A stretch of 64,000 bases of DNA from Clarkia xantiana subsp. parviflora (Eukaryota; Streptophyta; Magnoliopsida; Myrtales; Onagraceae), in NCBI GenBank assembly GCA_036873135.1, contig JAPTYO010000018.1, forward strand, positions 1,674,001 to 1,738,000, given 5' to 3'. Shown in pieces: positions 32,911 through 43,268 of this stretch. A program made the position numbers and the translations under genes. The notes beneath the pieces were generated by a model. The model was not told the origin of the DNA, did not search any database, and saw nothing but the letters and a program-made list of their open reading frames with translations. Positions within the stretch are counted from its first letter, which is position 1. Each line of letters starts with the position of its first letter.

Positions 32911-34079
32911 AGTTCTACATTTATGTGAGTCAATTTCCTTTTATTCCATAGGGAACGTTGGTTGTTGAACTCTAACATTATGTTTTCAAACCATGCCTGT
33001 TGAAGTGTGTTATCGATATGAATGACTTGCCAGACTTGTCGTTCAAGGCTTTTAGTGGGAGAGTCATTTTACCGACATCGTCCTTTTCATTTGCTAATTC
33101 ATTTCAAAGACTTTATCCATCTCTAAACTGTGCATTGGGCTTTTTCCTGCGTCAATTGACACTTTACAATTTCGTGGTAATTTGTAAAGCATACCTCTTT
33201 TCGTCGTATAAGTATTAAATGAGTTTTTCCCAAAGGGAGGCAAATGAAAATTCAGCATTCATTCATTAAACACTTCATCATTAAATTCGTACTCTGAAAC
33301 GATGTGTTCCGTCTTTCGAGGTACACGCGCGCTTGGCGCCTATTCCAGGTTTAACCCATGGTATAAATCGTTTTGTTTCCAAATTCAATTTAATTTAATC
33401 CAATTGGTTTTGCATATTTTCATCCTTACAGAATTTATCATATAATGGAGTACTAACAAATAAGAAAGAGTTAAATCTGTTCGTTCTTAGAAACTACGCA
33501 ATCGATGGATTTAACGGTATTTCGATGTTCACGATATTAGATGAAAGAGAGTGTGTATATTTGTTTGATCCGACCGATTGCACTCGGCGGATATTTCGGT
33601 TTTAACTTCGTTTCGGATCGATCCCGTTTAACCGAGTCGATTAATTTTTACATGTAGATCATATTTCGAATCATACAGAAACTACTTTATTCAATAAATC
33701 CGAATCTAAATCAACCAAAAATCAAACATTAAACGAATAATAGGAAATCCATCAACAACAATAATAAGGTCTCAGATCATAGATTGAAGCTATATTGAAG
33801 GTAAGATAGACAAGCAGTCTCGACATGTATCAACGGTGGTTGTTGCACCAGATCATCGTTTAGACTTTTTGTTGGTGGGGTTAGCCAAGCATTTCCGAAG
33901 ACCATCGAATCTGTCATCGGATGTCTCGGGTTCTTTGGAGATGTTTTCTTCTCCATGGTCGGCCTCGTACATATCCACGATCATCTTAATGGAAGTGATT
34001 AGGCGTGTGAGTCCATTATCGTTAGCAAACCATGAGAGATGAAACATCTTCATTACTTTCCGAGCTCTTGTCCATACGT
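32911..34079 (-). other. E0 interior without recognisable coding
   Basis: About 1.2 kb lies where most of the integrase and the end of gag should be. I find no zinc finger, DDE motif or open frame of note. It may be a deletion plus unrelated filler. A CpG patch at 33320-33350 and AT-rich sequence fill it. Confidence 0.4.
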
Positions 34080-34601
34080 CTATTCGTCAGCGGGTTCAAG
34101 AGCGGTTATAACACCATCATCATTGCGTAGAGTACTATAGTATTCTGCCATGAGGTCTTTTGCTTCAGCGGCCTTTCCTCCACCGTTGCGAAGGCGTATG
34201 GCACACCAAAGATGCAATGCGCTACTCTCCATAAACTCTTCCTCAACTTCAACTGACAGTTTCGAGTAAATTAATTCTCGTGCTGTCTGATATTTCCTCA
34301 ACCTTTTCTTGCTGCTGTAGATGTATGGTTTTCCATATTCGTCCGTCTCGATCCTTTTTGCTTTCGGATTGATTCGGTCATCAACGTCTGAAGCAATAAG
34401 GATATCTTCAACACTGTCTTTCCACTCATCATAATTCATACCATCCAGATTGCGAGGTTCATAGAAGCGACCGACCCAACCATGAAAACTAACACATTGA
34501 TGATCATGCACAATCAGGGAGACAATAACATTTTGAGAAAGAATTGCATACATCAGATATCTATTAAGATGGAATACGACAAATAATGATTCCTCAGCCA
34601 T
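34080..34601 (-). pseudogene. E0 copia gag-like ORF
   Basis: The 173-codon minus-strand frame contains NLDGMNYDEWKDSVEDILIA. This fits the Gag N-terminal pattern of plant copia elements (small-residue, NY, W, hydrophobic spacing). ALHLWCAIRLRNG and AKDLMAEYYS suit the following helices. It sits at the right distance from the LTR end. The first 30 residues are hydrophobic and atypical, so the true start may be internal. The assignment is tentative. Confidence 0.5.
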
Positions 34602-36394
34602 CTAAACCAACCGACCGCCAGTAAACCGAGGGAAGGGGGTTGTGAAAGAGTTCACATTACCGTCGTCTTCTATCCAATAGACCAGTTTTTTTAAAACGGT
34701 TTTGATCGCAAATTACCGGAATAGGAATTTCAAAATAATCATCCCGATCTTGGCTTTCACAAGGCACTTTTTGTTTTTGAAAAATATTTCGATGAATTTA
34801 CGCATGCATATACAATTCTACTTCATAAGCAAATAATCATAGCAAGCCAAATTCATCATCCAAACCACACATCATGCATACGCGTCATGCGTCTAATGTT
34901 CCGAGAAACTCATACTAGCATATACATAATTCTGCTTTCTAAGTAAACTATTACATGCAGATACATCCTCAACATTCAAGCATACGTGTCACACATGAAA
35001 CTTCCATACAAACATGCATATTTGGCGACTGGTTTTAGTTTTTAAAATACTTTAAAAAATTACAGGCTGAGGTTTAATTCATGCTTACAGTCAATTATGC
35101 GAATTTCTAGACATGAATCTTAGGCAATTGCAACCATCATAACATATCTATCCTAGTGCGCAAAAGATATATTTAACCAGGGCTCTGCCCCCAACATGCA
35201 ATTTCCAGCTAGCTTGACATAATCACGACGAAAGTTCTAATAAATATATGTTACGTAAAGTAAAAAATTGCAATTCAGCCCTCTAATTAATCCAGTTCCA
35301 AAATCATGCATTTTCGAGATCCATCCCCATAATCGAAACTAAGCATTAATGTTTACGTGAAAATTTTAAACCTTTGAGCACTGTTCGAAAACATTTGGAT
35401 TTTAAAATTTGACCATCCCATTTTATTAGTTGACTTGAATTCGATTTTGAAAAATCCGGTTCGGTTCAGTCAATTTCGGTTCGGTTCAACACTCAAAACC
35501 GGATAGGTTAGATCCACTTAGTTACCCCGGTCCGACACAACCCGACTAGATCGAACCGATTAAGAAAATCCGGATTGGTTTAACCCGCTCCTGTTTTGCA
35601 AATTGGACCGGCCCATTAAACCTAGAGGGTTCGGCCGAAATGTTTCTTGTGGGCTAAGTAGGGTTTTAAAATCCACTAAAAACCTAACTTAGCCACCAAG
35701 AAATACTAATTATGTAAAATAATTTCCAATATTGCATATATATATATATATATATTGTCAAGATCCTATCTATAAGACAAAATCAATCAACAATATATAC
35801 ATATATATACATTTCGGCCTACACCTATATATATATATATTTATTGTCAATATCTTTAATAGGGAAACAAATATACTGACATTATATTTTCTTAATCTTT
35901 TAGGCAACTAAATCTATCAATAATATCTTTATCCCTATTAATTATCTAGATATATTGATAGTCATATATATTTCTATATATTATGTGAATCTATCCATAT
36001 ATTTCCAATTAAAGATACATTGCTACCTTTAATAAAAATTAAAGTATGGTAAATAATATTACATTTATATTTCGGTCGAAACTAGTAAACTTGGAACCTA
36101 AGAAATTAAATTTTTTACCTTGTAATCTCCTAGGGTTCGGCCGAAACTACTAATTGGAAACAAGTGGTCAAATTTCAAGATCAAATTTTACTAAGATCTA
36201 TAATCCAATGTTTAAAATTGATAAAAGTCACGTTTTTCTTGAAGATCATGAACATCAAATTTTACTAAGAACATAATGAAAATTTCAGCACCAATAAAAA
36301 TCGGAAATTTTAAATTTTCACTACTTAAAATTTCGGCCAACATGTTAAAATCAAGAACATCAATTTATCAAAATCATGAACTCCTAAATACCAC
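34602..36394 (-). other. E0 leader region, AT-rich, non-coding
   Basis: The region holds no frame of interest. It contains (AT)n runs at 35735-35755 and 35825-35840, several CGGTTCGG-type motifs near 35455-35480 and repeated TTCGGCCGAAA palindromes (35630, 36075, 36130). On the minus strand TGGTATTTAGGAG abuts the LTR at 36394, apparently a decayed TGGTATCAGAGC primer site. Confidence 0.5.
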
Positions 36395-36994
36395 TGTTGG
36401 ATTACGGGGCTAAATACTACAGAAACTTAAATACGGTACGTGCTAGTAATCACAATTACGCAGCGGAAGATGTGCACATACCTTAGACGCTTTCCGTAGT
36501 CCCAAGATCTTGCTAAGGGAGTTCTCGATCCACCGGACGGAACCCGTAGAGGTTCTTTTTATGGAAGCCCTACGCAGTATAGTCTCCACATCAAAGCCTC
36601 TGATCGATTCTTGGCAGGGACGGATCTCCGCAGTGTTTGCTCAAAGCAAATTGGCACACCCTTGGTGAAGTATAGGTTCGGCCGAAACTAGTCTGTGTTA
36701 GGGATGAGAGTTTTCTCTCAAATTACTTCAAAGGAGGAATTATCAATTGCCCTACTAAAACCCCTAACACTCCTTATTTATAGGAGGAGCAAAGTGGACA
36801 AAAGTCCACTTTGCCCACACTTATATTTTGGCCGGCCATGGTGTATAAGGGAGGCCCAATTTTGGGCCTCTCATGCCAATTGGGATTTGGGCCTAGCCCA
36901 ATTTCCCTAATGTGACATTTACCAATTTGTCTCAGGTAACATATACATATTAATGGCCTTCCATTTACGGCGCCCAATCACCATGTGCTTACAT
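36395..36994 (-). repeat. E0 5' LTR fragment
   Basis: The plus strand begins TGTTGGATTACGGGG. It parallels the LTRs at 38243 and 61201 through GCTTCCATTTACGGCGCCC and GTGCTTACA. Homology stops at about 36994, where AT-rich DNA starts. The E1/E2 LTRs continue for another 850 bp, so this LTR is truncated or interrupted. Confidence 0.75.
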
Positions 36995-38242
36995 ATTCGA
37001 CTTCTACTCCTACAAAGCTTTGAAAGCATCTATAATTTTTCTTATTTTTTTAAAAAAAATATTATTTACATTTTTAGCTAAAGATTTGTATATAAAAAGT
37101 TTAAAACGCAAAATAAATAAAAATAGAGAAATATCTATAATAATAATAATGTAAAAACAGTAGAGTGTGATTTTTAAAAAAAAAAAAATTGAATTAACTT
37201 TAAAAAATATATAACAAATATATTATATATGTGAAAAATAATACATTTTCTTAAAAACAAATATGAAACTTTAGATAGAAAAAATTAAACAGGATATCAG
37301 AAAAATTATAAAAATTATATTTTAGTAAAATAATTTTAACCGGCCTTTTACAATAAATTATTTGTGGAAATTTGTTAAAAAGGGTAAACATTTCTCTAAA
37401 AATTGTTAAAAATATACATACATAAAATGTTTGAAAAAAATATATCTATGCAAATAAGAATTAAATGAAGAACAAAATATATTGGTGTATTAGTAAAATA
37501 AAATAAAATTTATGGAAAAAATTGTTACGAAAAAAGTATTGATATGTATTAAAAACAGAAAAAATTATAAAGTTACATATAATATTTAAATATAAAAATT
37601 GAGTTTTAACAAACGATAAAATAACTCCAAATGTTGACCTCGGTTTGATTGGCTTTTTTTTTCAGTTTTAATTTAAATTTAAATTATATTTTTAGATTTC
37701 GGAAATTCGTTTAATATTTAAAAATATTAAATTATGTTTACTAATTTTTAATAATTATTTTAGATTTTGTCTTTATTTTTTCACAAATTTTTAAAATATT
37801 TTAAACGTATTATTTTAAAAATATATATTATCAAATTTAAATTTCTTTAATTAATAACTAACAATTATATAAATAAATTATTTTTCGCACAATGCATAGG
37901 TCAACCCCTAGTCTTGTATATACTTAGGTAATCTATATATATATATATAATAATGCATGTTGAAAAATAATAAGACGAGCTCTCTCAGGCTGCCACATCA
38001 ACATTATGGACCAATAAAAGAGTAAAACATCAGCCTTATAACATATTAGAATATAAATTTAAACCACATCAGCCTTATAACACATTAGAATATAAAGAGT
38101 GGTCCACGGAAGCATAAGCATTAAAATTCTCAATAATTTAAATTCTCAATTCAGTATAGAGATTAACGTTTAGAGAAGAAGATGAAGCGTTTTCAAATCT
38201 CACATGATATAATTTAACAGCTTCGGTTACAATATTTAATTA
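36995..38242. other. AT-rich non-coding DNA, possible Helitron remnant
   Basis: About 1.25 kb of very AT-rich sequence without open frames. CTAG at 37908-37911 is preceded by a decayed GC-hairpin-like CGCACAATGCATAGGTC, as at Helitron 3' ends. After it comes an (AT)n run (37937-37950). A 31-bp block containing CATCAGCCTTATAACA is duplicated at about 38028 and 38066. The 5' end of a Helitron is not evident. Confidence 0.35.
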
Positions 38243-39538
38243 TGTTAGATTACGGGGAGTAATCACTACGGATACTATAAACATGGTACATGCTAGTAAT
38301 CGATATTACGCAACGGAAGATTCACACAAACCTCAGACGTAATCCGTAGTCCCAAGATCCTGCAGCAGGGAGTTCACGGACCACCGGTCGGCACCCGTAG
38401 AGGTTCTTGTTAAGGAAGCCCTACGCGGTATATCCTCCACAGCAATGCCTCTGATCGATTCTTGACAGGGACGGATCTCCGGAGTGTTTGCTCTAAAAAA
38501 AATTGGCACACCCTTAGGTGGTGGTGAGGTTCGGCCGATGTGGTATTATGGGATGAGGGTTTTTTCTCTCTCTAAAACACTCTAAGGAGGGATTACGGAT
38601 TAACCTAATAAAACCCCTAACACCTCTTATTTATAGGAGGAGTGAAGTGGGAAAAAATGCACTTTACCCCCTACTAATAAGTTCGGCCAACCACATGTAT
38701 AGGGAGGCCCAATTTTAGGCCTCTCATGTCAATTGGGATTTGAGTCTGGCCCAATGTCCTAATGTGACATTTACCCAATTGTCTCAGGTAACATATACAT
38801 ATAATGGGCTTCCATTTACGTCGCCCATCATCATATGCAGCTCCCACTCGCCGGAATGGGAGGGTGCCTGTTAATGTATTGTTGTCCAAATCAACATCAA
38901 CATTTCACTCTTTCGATCTTGCCCTTGCTTCCGAATAGTTCATACGAGATTTGTCGTGCGACCGGCGAACACGACGGCCATCGTGCTACTCATTTGTTAG
39001 GAGTGGTGTAGAGCCCGCGGAACGTTGATTCCCTTTTTTCAATCAACCTATTATAAACAATATTGTGTCGCGCTGTATCCTAGGCCAACTGTTAATTCTC
39101 CATTTGCCTAGTCTCCGCATAGGAGCACTTCTCCAAGGCATGCGTACAAGTATTCACAACCTTCAACTAATATCCGGTTGGTGGCCACCTAGTGAATACA
39201 AGAGTCGGCGAATTACAGATGAGCTTGACCGTCCCCGTCACTCATATCCTTAGTCAAACCCAACCAGTTTCCAAAGACGTGGTCTGGGCCTTTTTGTTCA
39301 GTACTACGCTCGTACGCCGGGAAGAGAACATTGAGCCTGACCTTAGATATGAGTTCTAAGTCCATGAGGATACTTCGGGTGTCCCTTCATATGGCTCCTG
39401 GGATCAATCACGAAGGATTCATATCTAGCACAACCGAGCTGTGACCCCTTTGTCGAACATGGCACGCGTAGTATGAAGCACGCGTCGATAGCATACCTGA
39501 ACTTTTAAGTTGACAGGAATGGGATATGTCAATCACGC
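38243..39538 (-). repeat. 3' LTR of copia E1, left part (interrupted by D)
   Basis: It starts TGTTAGATTACGGGGAG and aligns throughout with 61201-62520 (E2 LTR). Shared landmarks are the AGCTCCCACTCGCCGGAATG block and CATACCTGAAC followed by AATGGGATATGTC. It is cut at 39538 by element D and resumes at 60390-60511. The joined length is about 1.42 kb against 1.47 kb in E2. Confidence 0.85.
39534..39538 (+). other. target-site duplication CACGC (left) of gypsy D
   Basis: CACGC is repeated at 60385-60389. The uninterrupted site is visible in E2 near 62536-62545 (ATCATGCTATCGCA). Confidence 0.93.
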
Positions 39539-40394
39539 TGTTGGATCAGGAATAAACCTGACATCGCAGCTTATAAAGTCGAGCACATTTTAAATATAAG
39601 TCGACGACCTTTCTTGTTTGTGCTGATAAAGTAGAGATAAAATGTCGACAAGCACTATTCGAGGAAATAGACTACATCACGAAGATCAGTCGACATAAGT
39701 TCATAAGTTCAACCGGAGAAATGAGGGATCTAAATCGAGGAGACGGGTCGAGGTCGACTACAAAAACTTAGGGAAAACTTCTGAGATAGGCGGCGACCTG
39801 CTTCCAACCATCTCCGAGAAGAAACCTTCCCTCTTAAGTAAAGACAGGTGGCGACCTGCATGTCACCTGCTTAAAAGGAAAACTTTCCTCCGAAGTAAAC
39901 ATGAGGTGGTGACTTGCTTGTCACTTGCTTAAAAAGAAAACCTTCCTCCGAAGTAAACATGAGGTGGTGACCTGCTTGTCACCTGCTTAAAAGGAAAACC
40001 TTCCTCCGAAGTAAACATGAGGTGGCGACCTGCTTGTCACCAGCTGACTGACAATCTCTTCTATTAGCCAATCACAAAGGGCTAATTGCCGCCCCTAGGC
40101 AACTAATCAGAGGCCAGTAGCCGCCTCTACAAAGTCGGTAAACTTCTTCCTATAAATAGGGGGCTATCTCCTTCAATTAAAATCAATCTGTTCTGAATAC
40201 TTATATAATACACTCTCAAAAACATTACTAACTTAAGCTTCGGAGTGAAATCAGGGGCCGTCCCCACCCCTTTTTTAGGTGCTCGACCTTAAAAGTCTCC
40301 CGGAGGAAATCAAGTCCTCGAGAGAGCTACGTCCAAGGCGAAGCCTAGAAGTCCATTTCGTGAAGTTTGTGGCCACGTCATTTTGATCCCAACA
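39539..40394 (+). repeat. 5' LTR of gypsy D
   Basis: The LTR runs TGTTGGATCAGGAATAA to GATCCCAACA. Four copies of a 58-bp unit with GGTGACCTGCTTGTCACC (a 6-bp-stem hairpin) lie at about 39840-40050. TATAAATAGG is at 40151-40160. Confidence 0.95.
40151..40160 (+). promoter_or_regulatory. TATA box of D 5' LTR
   Basis: TATAAATAGG is conserved at 60141-60150 in the 3' LTR. Confidence 0.65.
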
Positions 40395-40396
40395 TT

Positions 40397-40414
40397 TGGC
40401 GCCGTCTGTGGGAA
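40397..40414 (+). other. primer-binding site of gypsy D
   Basis: TGGCGCCGTCTGTGGGAA begins two bases after the LTR. It is identical to the A and B sites although D's LTR is unrelated in sequence. Confidence 0.8.
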
Positions 40415-40429
40415 ACAGATCAAAAAGTC

Positions 40430-41661
40430 ATGGCCCCACCCAGAAGTCGAATCAGGCAAGGTCCGCGATGCCTCGCGGAAGGGATATTTCAAGGGTCAAA
40501 TGAGACTCTAGAAAGTTATTCCAGACTATTCGAAGCAGGATACACCGGAGGCGAGTGTACTGAAAGAGAGGCCATTCGAATATTCTTCAGAGGTCTGGGA
40601 CCCCAGTCTCACACTTTAGCCATCACCCAGTATACCGAACCTCTGGGAAGTTTAGAAGAACTGATTGAACGAATAAATCTCCACGTAGAGGTGGAACAAA
40701 GTCGAGCAGCTCGCATTATACCACCAGAAGCCCGGCGGCGACGAAGAGAAGGCTCGTCAATGGTGGGGGTATCGACGAGAGAGTATCGTCGGACGAAACA
40801 AAGATTGGAAAGGCTTCAAGAAGCAGGAGAAAACCGTTCTTTGCCTTATTGTGAACATCACCAAGAGGAGGGGCATAGCACTGAGGATTGCCTCCTCGCA
40901 AGAAGAGAGTTGGAATTTATGCAAGAGGAAATCCAACGCCATCATCGACATCGAGCACACGAGTCGAGAAGATGGAGAACGCCCCCGGGAAACGACATCA
41001 ACATTTTATCAGGAGGATTCGCGGCTGGGGGAGAAATAAGCTCGACTAGGGATCAATATGCCGCCCAGTGCATCTCGCCAAAGCTCTCCTCGAAAAGGGC
41101 AAGAGACATAGAGCCAATGGCGATCACCTTTTCGACAGAAGATCTTTCAGAGGTCTTGCCATTCCACGAGGATGCCCTGGTAATAACTGCTCGAATAAAT
41201 AATTCAGATATTAAAAGAGTACTTGTAGATGGAGGAAGTTCCGCCGACGTGATCACTCTCAAAGTTCTCACTGGTATGGGATACAAGAAGGAAGACTTGA
41301 AAGAGATGACTTCTCCTTTAGTGGGACTGGCGGGAAGGACGACTTACCCTCTAGCAGCAATCCAGCTTCCCATGATTTTAGGTCAAGGGTGGAAAACGCT
41401 CCATTTGCAGGTTCGTTTTGTAGTAGTCGACCAAATTGGTGCTTACAAAGTGATACTGGGGAGAACCACCCTCAACCCCAACCACATCGTACCATCGACT
41501 TTCCATCAAGTCATGAGGTTCCCAACTCACCACGGGTTAGGAGAAGTCTGGGCGATCAGGAGATATCTCGACAATGTTATGTCGACCTCCTCAAAAGATC
41601 AAATCAAAGAGAAACCCTCTCTATAGTCACAGAAGAAGATCCGCGAGAAGAGTGTGGATGA
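40430..41661 (+). pseudogene. gypsy D gag (N-terminally deleted) and protease
   Basis: The ATG at 40430 lies 33 bp after the primer site. After about ten residues the protein jumps to a region matching the middle of B Gag (IFQGSNETLESYSRLFEAG against B VQRPDESLVHYYQRYTAS). About the first 150-200 Gag residues are therefore missing. A zinc motif YCEHHQEEGHSTEDC and protease VLVDGGSSADVITLKVL follow. Near 41540 the frame shifts by one base into SRQCYVDLLKRS, ending with TGA at 41659. Confidence 0.88.
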
Positions 41662-41670
41662 CCGGCCCCT

Positions 41671-42322
41671 ATGGAGGAGTTGGTAGAGGTCGTCTTGGAG
41701 GGAACGGAAAGGAAAGTAAAAATCGGGGCCGCTTTAAACCCGGAACAGGCGAGGAGGATAAGGACTCTCCTTAGAAAGTACAAAGAGTTATTCGCCTGGG
41801 AACCCAGCGACATACCAGGAATCAGTCCCGATATTATCTCCCATGAGTTAAGGATAGACCCAGCCATAAAACCCATCGCCCAGAAAAGAAGATCTATGGG
41901 GGCAGAAAAGAAGGTCGTGATCCGTCAAGAGGTGGGAAAATAGGTGGAAGCAGGTTTCGTAAAAGAGATATGATTCCAAACATGGGTCGCCAACCCAGTA
42001 TTGGTAAGAAAACCTAGTAAGAAATGGAGGATGTGTGTGGATTTTCGAGATCTTAATAATGCTTGCCCAAAGGATTCCTATCCCCTCCCAAGGATCGACC
42101 AGCTAGTCGACGCCACTTCAGGACATGAGCTCTTAAGCTTTATGGACATCTATTCCGGATACAACCAGATTCGAATGCATCCCAAAGATGAGGCTCACAC
42201 CGCCTTCTACGCAGACAACGATATCTATCATTACACTGTCATGCCCTTTGGCTTGATAAATGCGGGGGCCACCTATCAACGAATGGTAAATAAACTTTCA
42301 AATCCATGATAGGAAGAAACAT
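41671..42322 (+). pseudogene. gypsy D reverse transcriptase, N-terminal part
   Basis: The RT begins with IPGISPDIISHELRIDPAIK. TAG at 41941 and TGA near 41970 interrupt it. RMCVDFRDLNNACPKD, SFMDIYSGYNQI and MPFGLINAGATYQ follow. A one-base loss near 42297 breaks the frame just before the hAT insertion at 42323. The fragment ends 12 codons before the catalytic YVDD. Confidence 0.92.
42315..42322 (+). other. 8-bp target-site duplication AGAAACAT (left) of hAT
   Basis: AGAAACAT at 42315-42322 is repeated exactly at 46650-46657. Eight bases is the hAT-superfamily length. Confidence 0.95.
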
Positions 42323-42334
42323 TAGGGCTGTCAA

Positions 42335-42500
42335 CGGGTCACAACCCGTGACCCGTGACCCGTGACCCGTGACCCGCGGGTCACAGACAACCCGGCCCGT
42401 GATTGACCCGGGGTCACCACGGGTCAGGGTCCACAGACCCGTACCCGGGGTCACGGGTCACGGGTTGACCCGGGTCTGACCCGTGACCCGGGTGAAACTT
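42335..42500. repeat. subterminal GACCCGT array, left end of hAT
   Basis: More than a dozen GACCCGT/ACGGGTC motifs in both orientations follow the inverted repeat, then a T17-18 run. hAT transposases bind short subterminal repeats, so these are candidate binding sites. Confidence 0.8.
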
Positions 42501-43268
42501 TTTTTTTTTTTTTTTTTGTCTTAGGGTCGAATTTTGCTGCAAGTGCAAAGTGCAAAATGGTGACAAAATCAAATGAACCAAAACCAAATCAAATCAAACC
42601 AAACTCCAACCAAACTCCAAATGAACCAAAACCAAATTCAAACTTCCAAAATCCAAATCTAAAATTTCAAGTAAGCATCCAAACCAAAGTCTAAGCATCG
42701 AAGACCAAGACTAAGAATCCAATTCCAAAACTCTAATAGAATCAAACTCCAAACTCTAAAGTCCCAAAATGTAAACGTTAATTGTTAGGTCAACTATCAA
42801 AACTCAAAAGGCTCAAAATGTAAACATTAATTGTTAGGTCAACTATTAAAAGTAGAGTATAGACGCATCCAAATCTTCAAACTTCATGAGGTACTCGTAG
42901 CATTTGTAGACCTACAAAAGTACAAATAATGATTAATGAGTAATAACATAGAAAAAATCACTTTAACTTAATAAAAACAATGGTTTAAATTTAATAACAT
43001 TACCTTGTACTTGTACCGGCATTACTTTCTTCAATTGTTGTAGACTCTTTCCCCGCTAGATCCTCTCCCTAGAGAATATTTTCAAAACAAGCATAGATAG
43101 ATCAAAGTAAAACACTCTAATTGCACATTAATCATATGTTCCATCGTAGTTGTAGCTCTAAGACAATAAAATATTATTCAAGGCATTCCACAAACATAAA
43201 CATAAAAACAACAAATGCAAACTCACTCACAACACAAGTCACAAACAAGAACATCAATATAGTTAAGT
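42501..43268 (-). other. 3' flank of the hAT transposase gene
   Basis: No frame of interest. A duplicated block around TGTAAACGTTAATTGTTAGG lies at 42769 and 42819. The segment presumably holds the 3' UTR and polyadenylation signals. Confidence 0.5.

Larger units (their letters stand above)
30271..36994 (-). mobile_element. Ty1/copia element E0 (minus strand, degenerate)
   Basis: From about 30346 the sequence aligns with the regions at 60560 and 62720, that is, the 3' ends of copia E1 and E2. In minus-strand order there is a 5' LTR fragment (36994-36395), a decayed primer site, a 1.8-kb leader, gag (34601-34080), a coding gap, an integrase end and RT (32910-31088) and RNase H (30950-30561). 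The 3' LTR would lie left of F, outside the window. Stops and shifts are frequent, so it is old. Confidence 0.75.
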
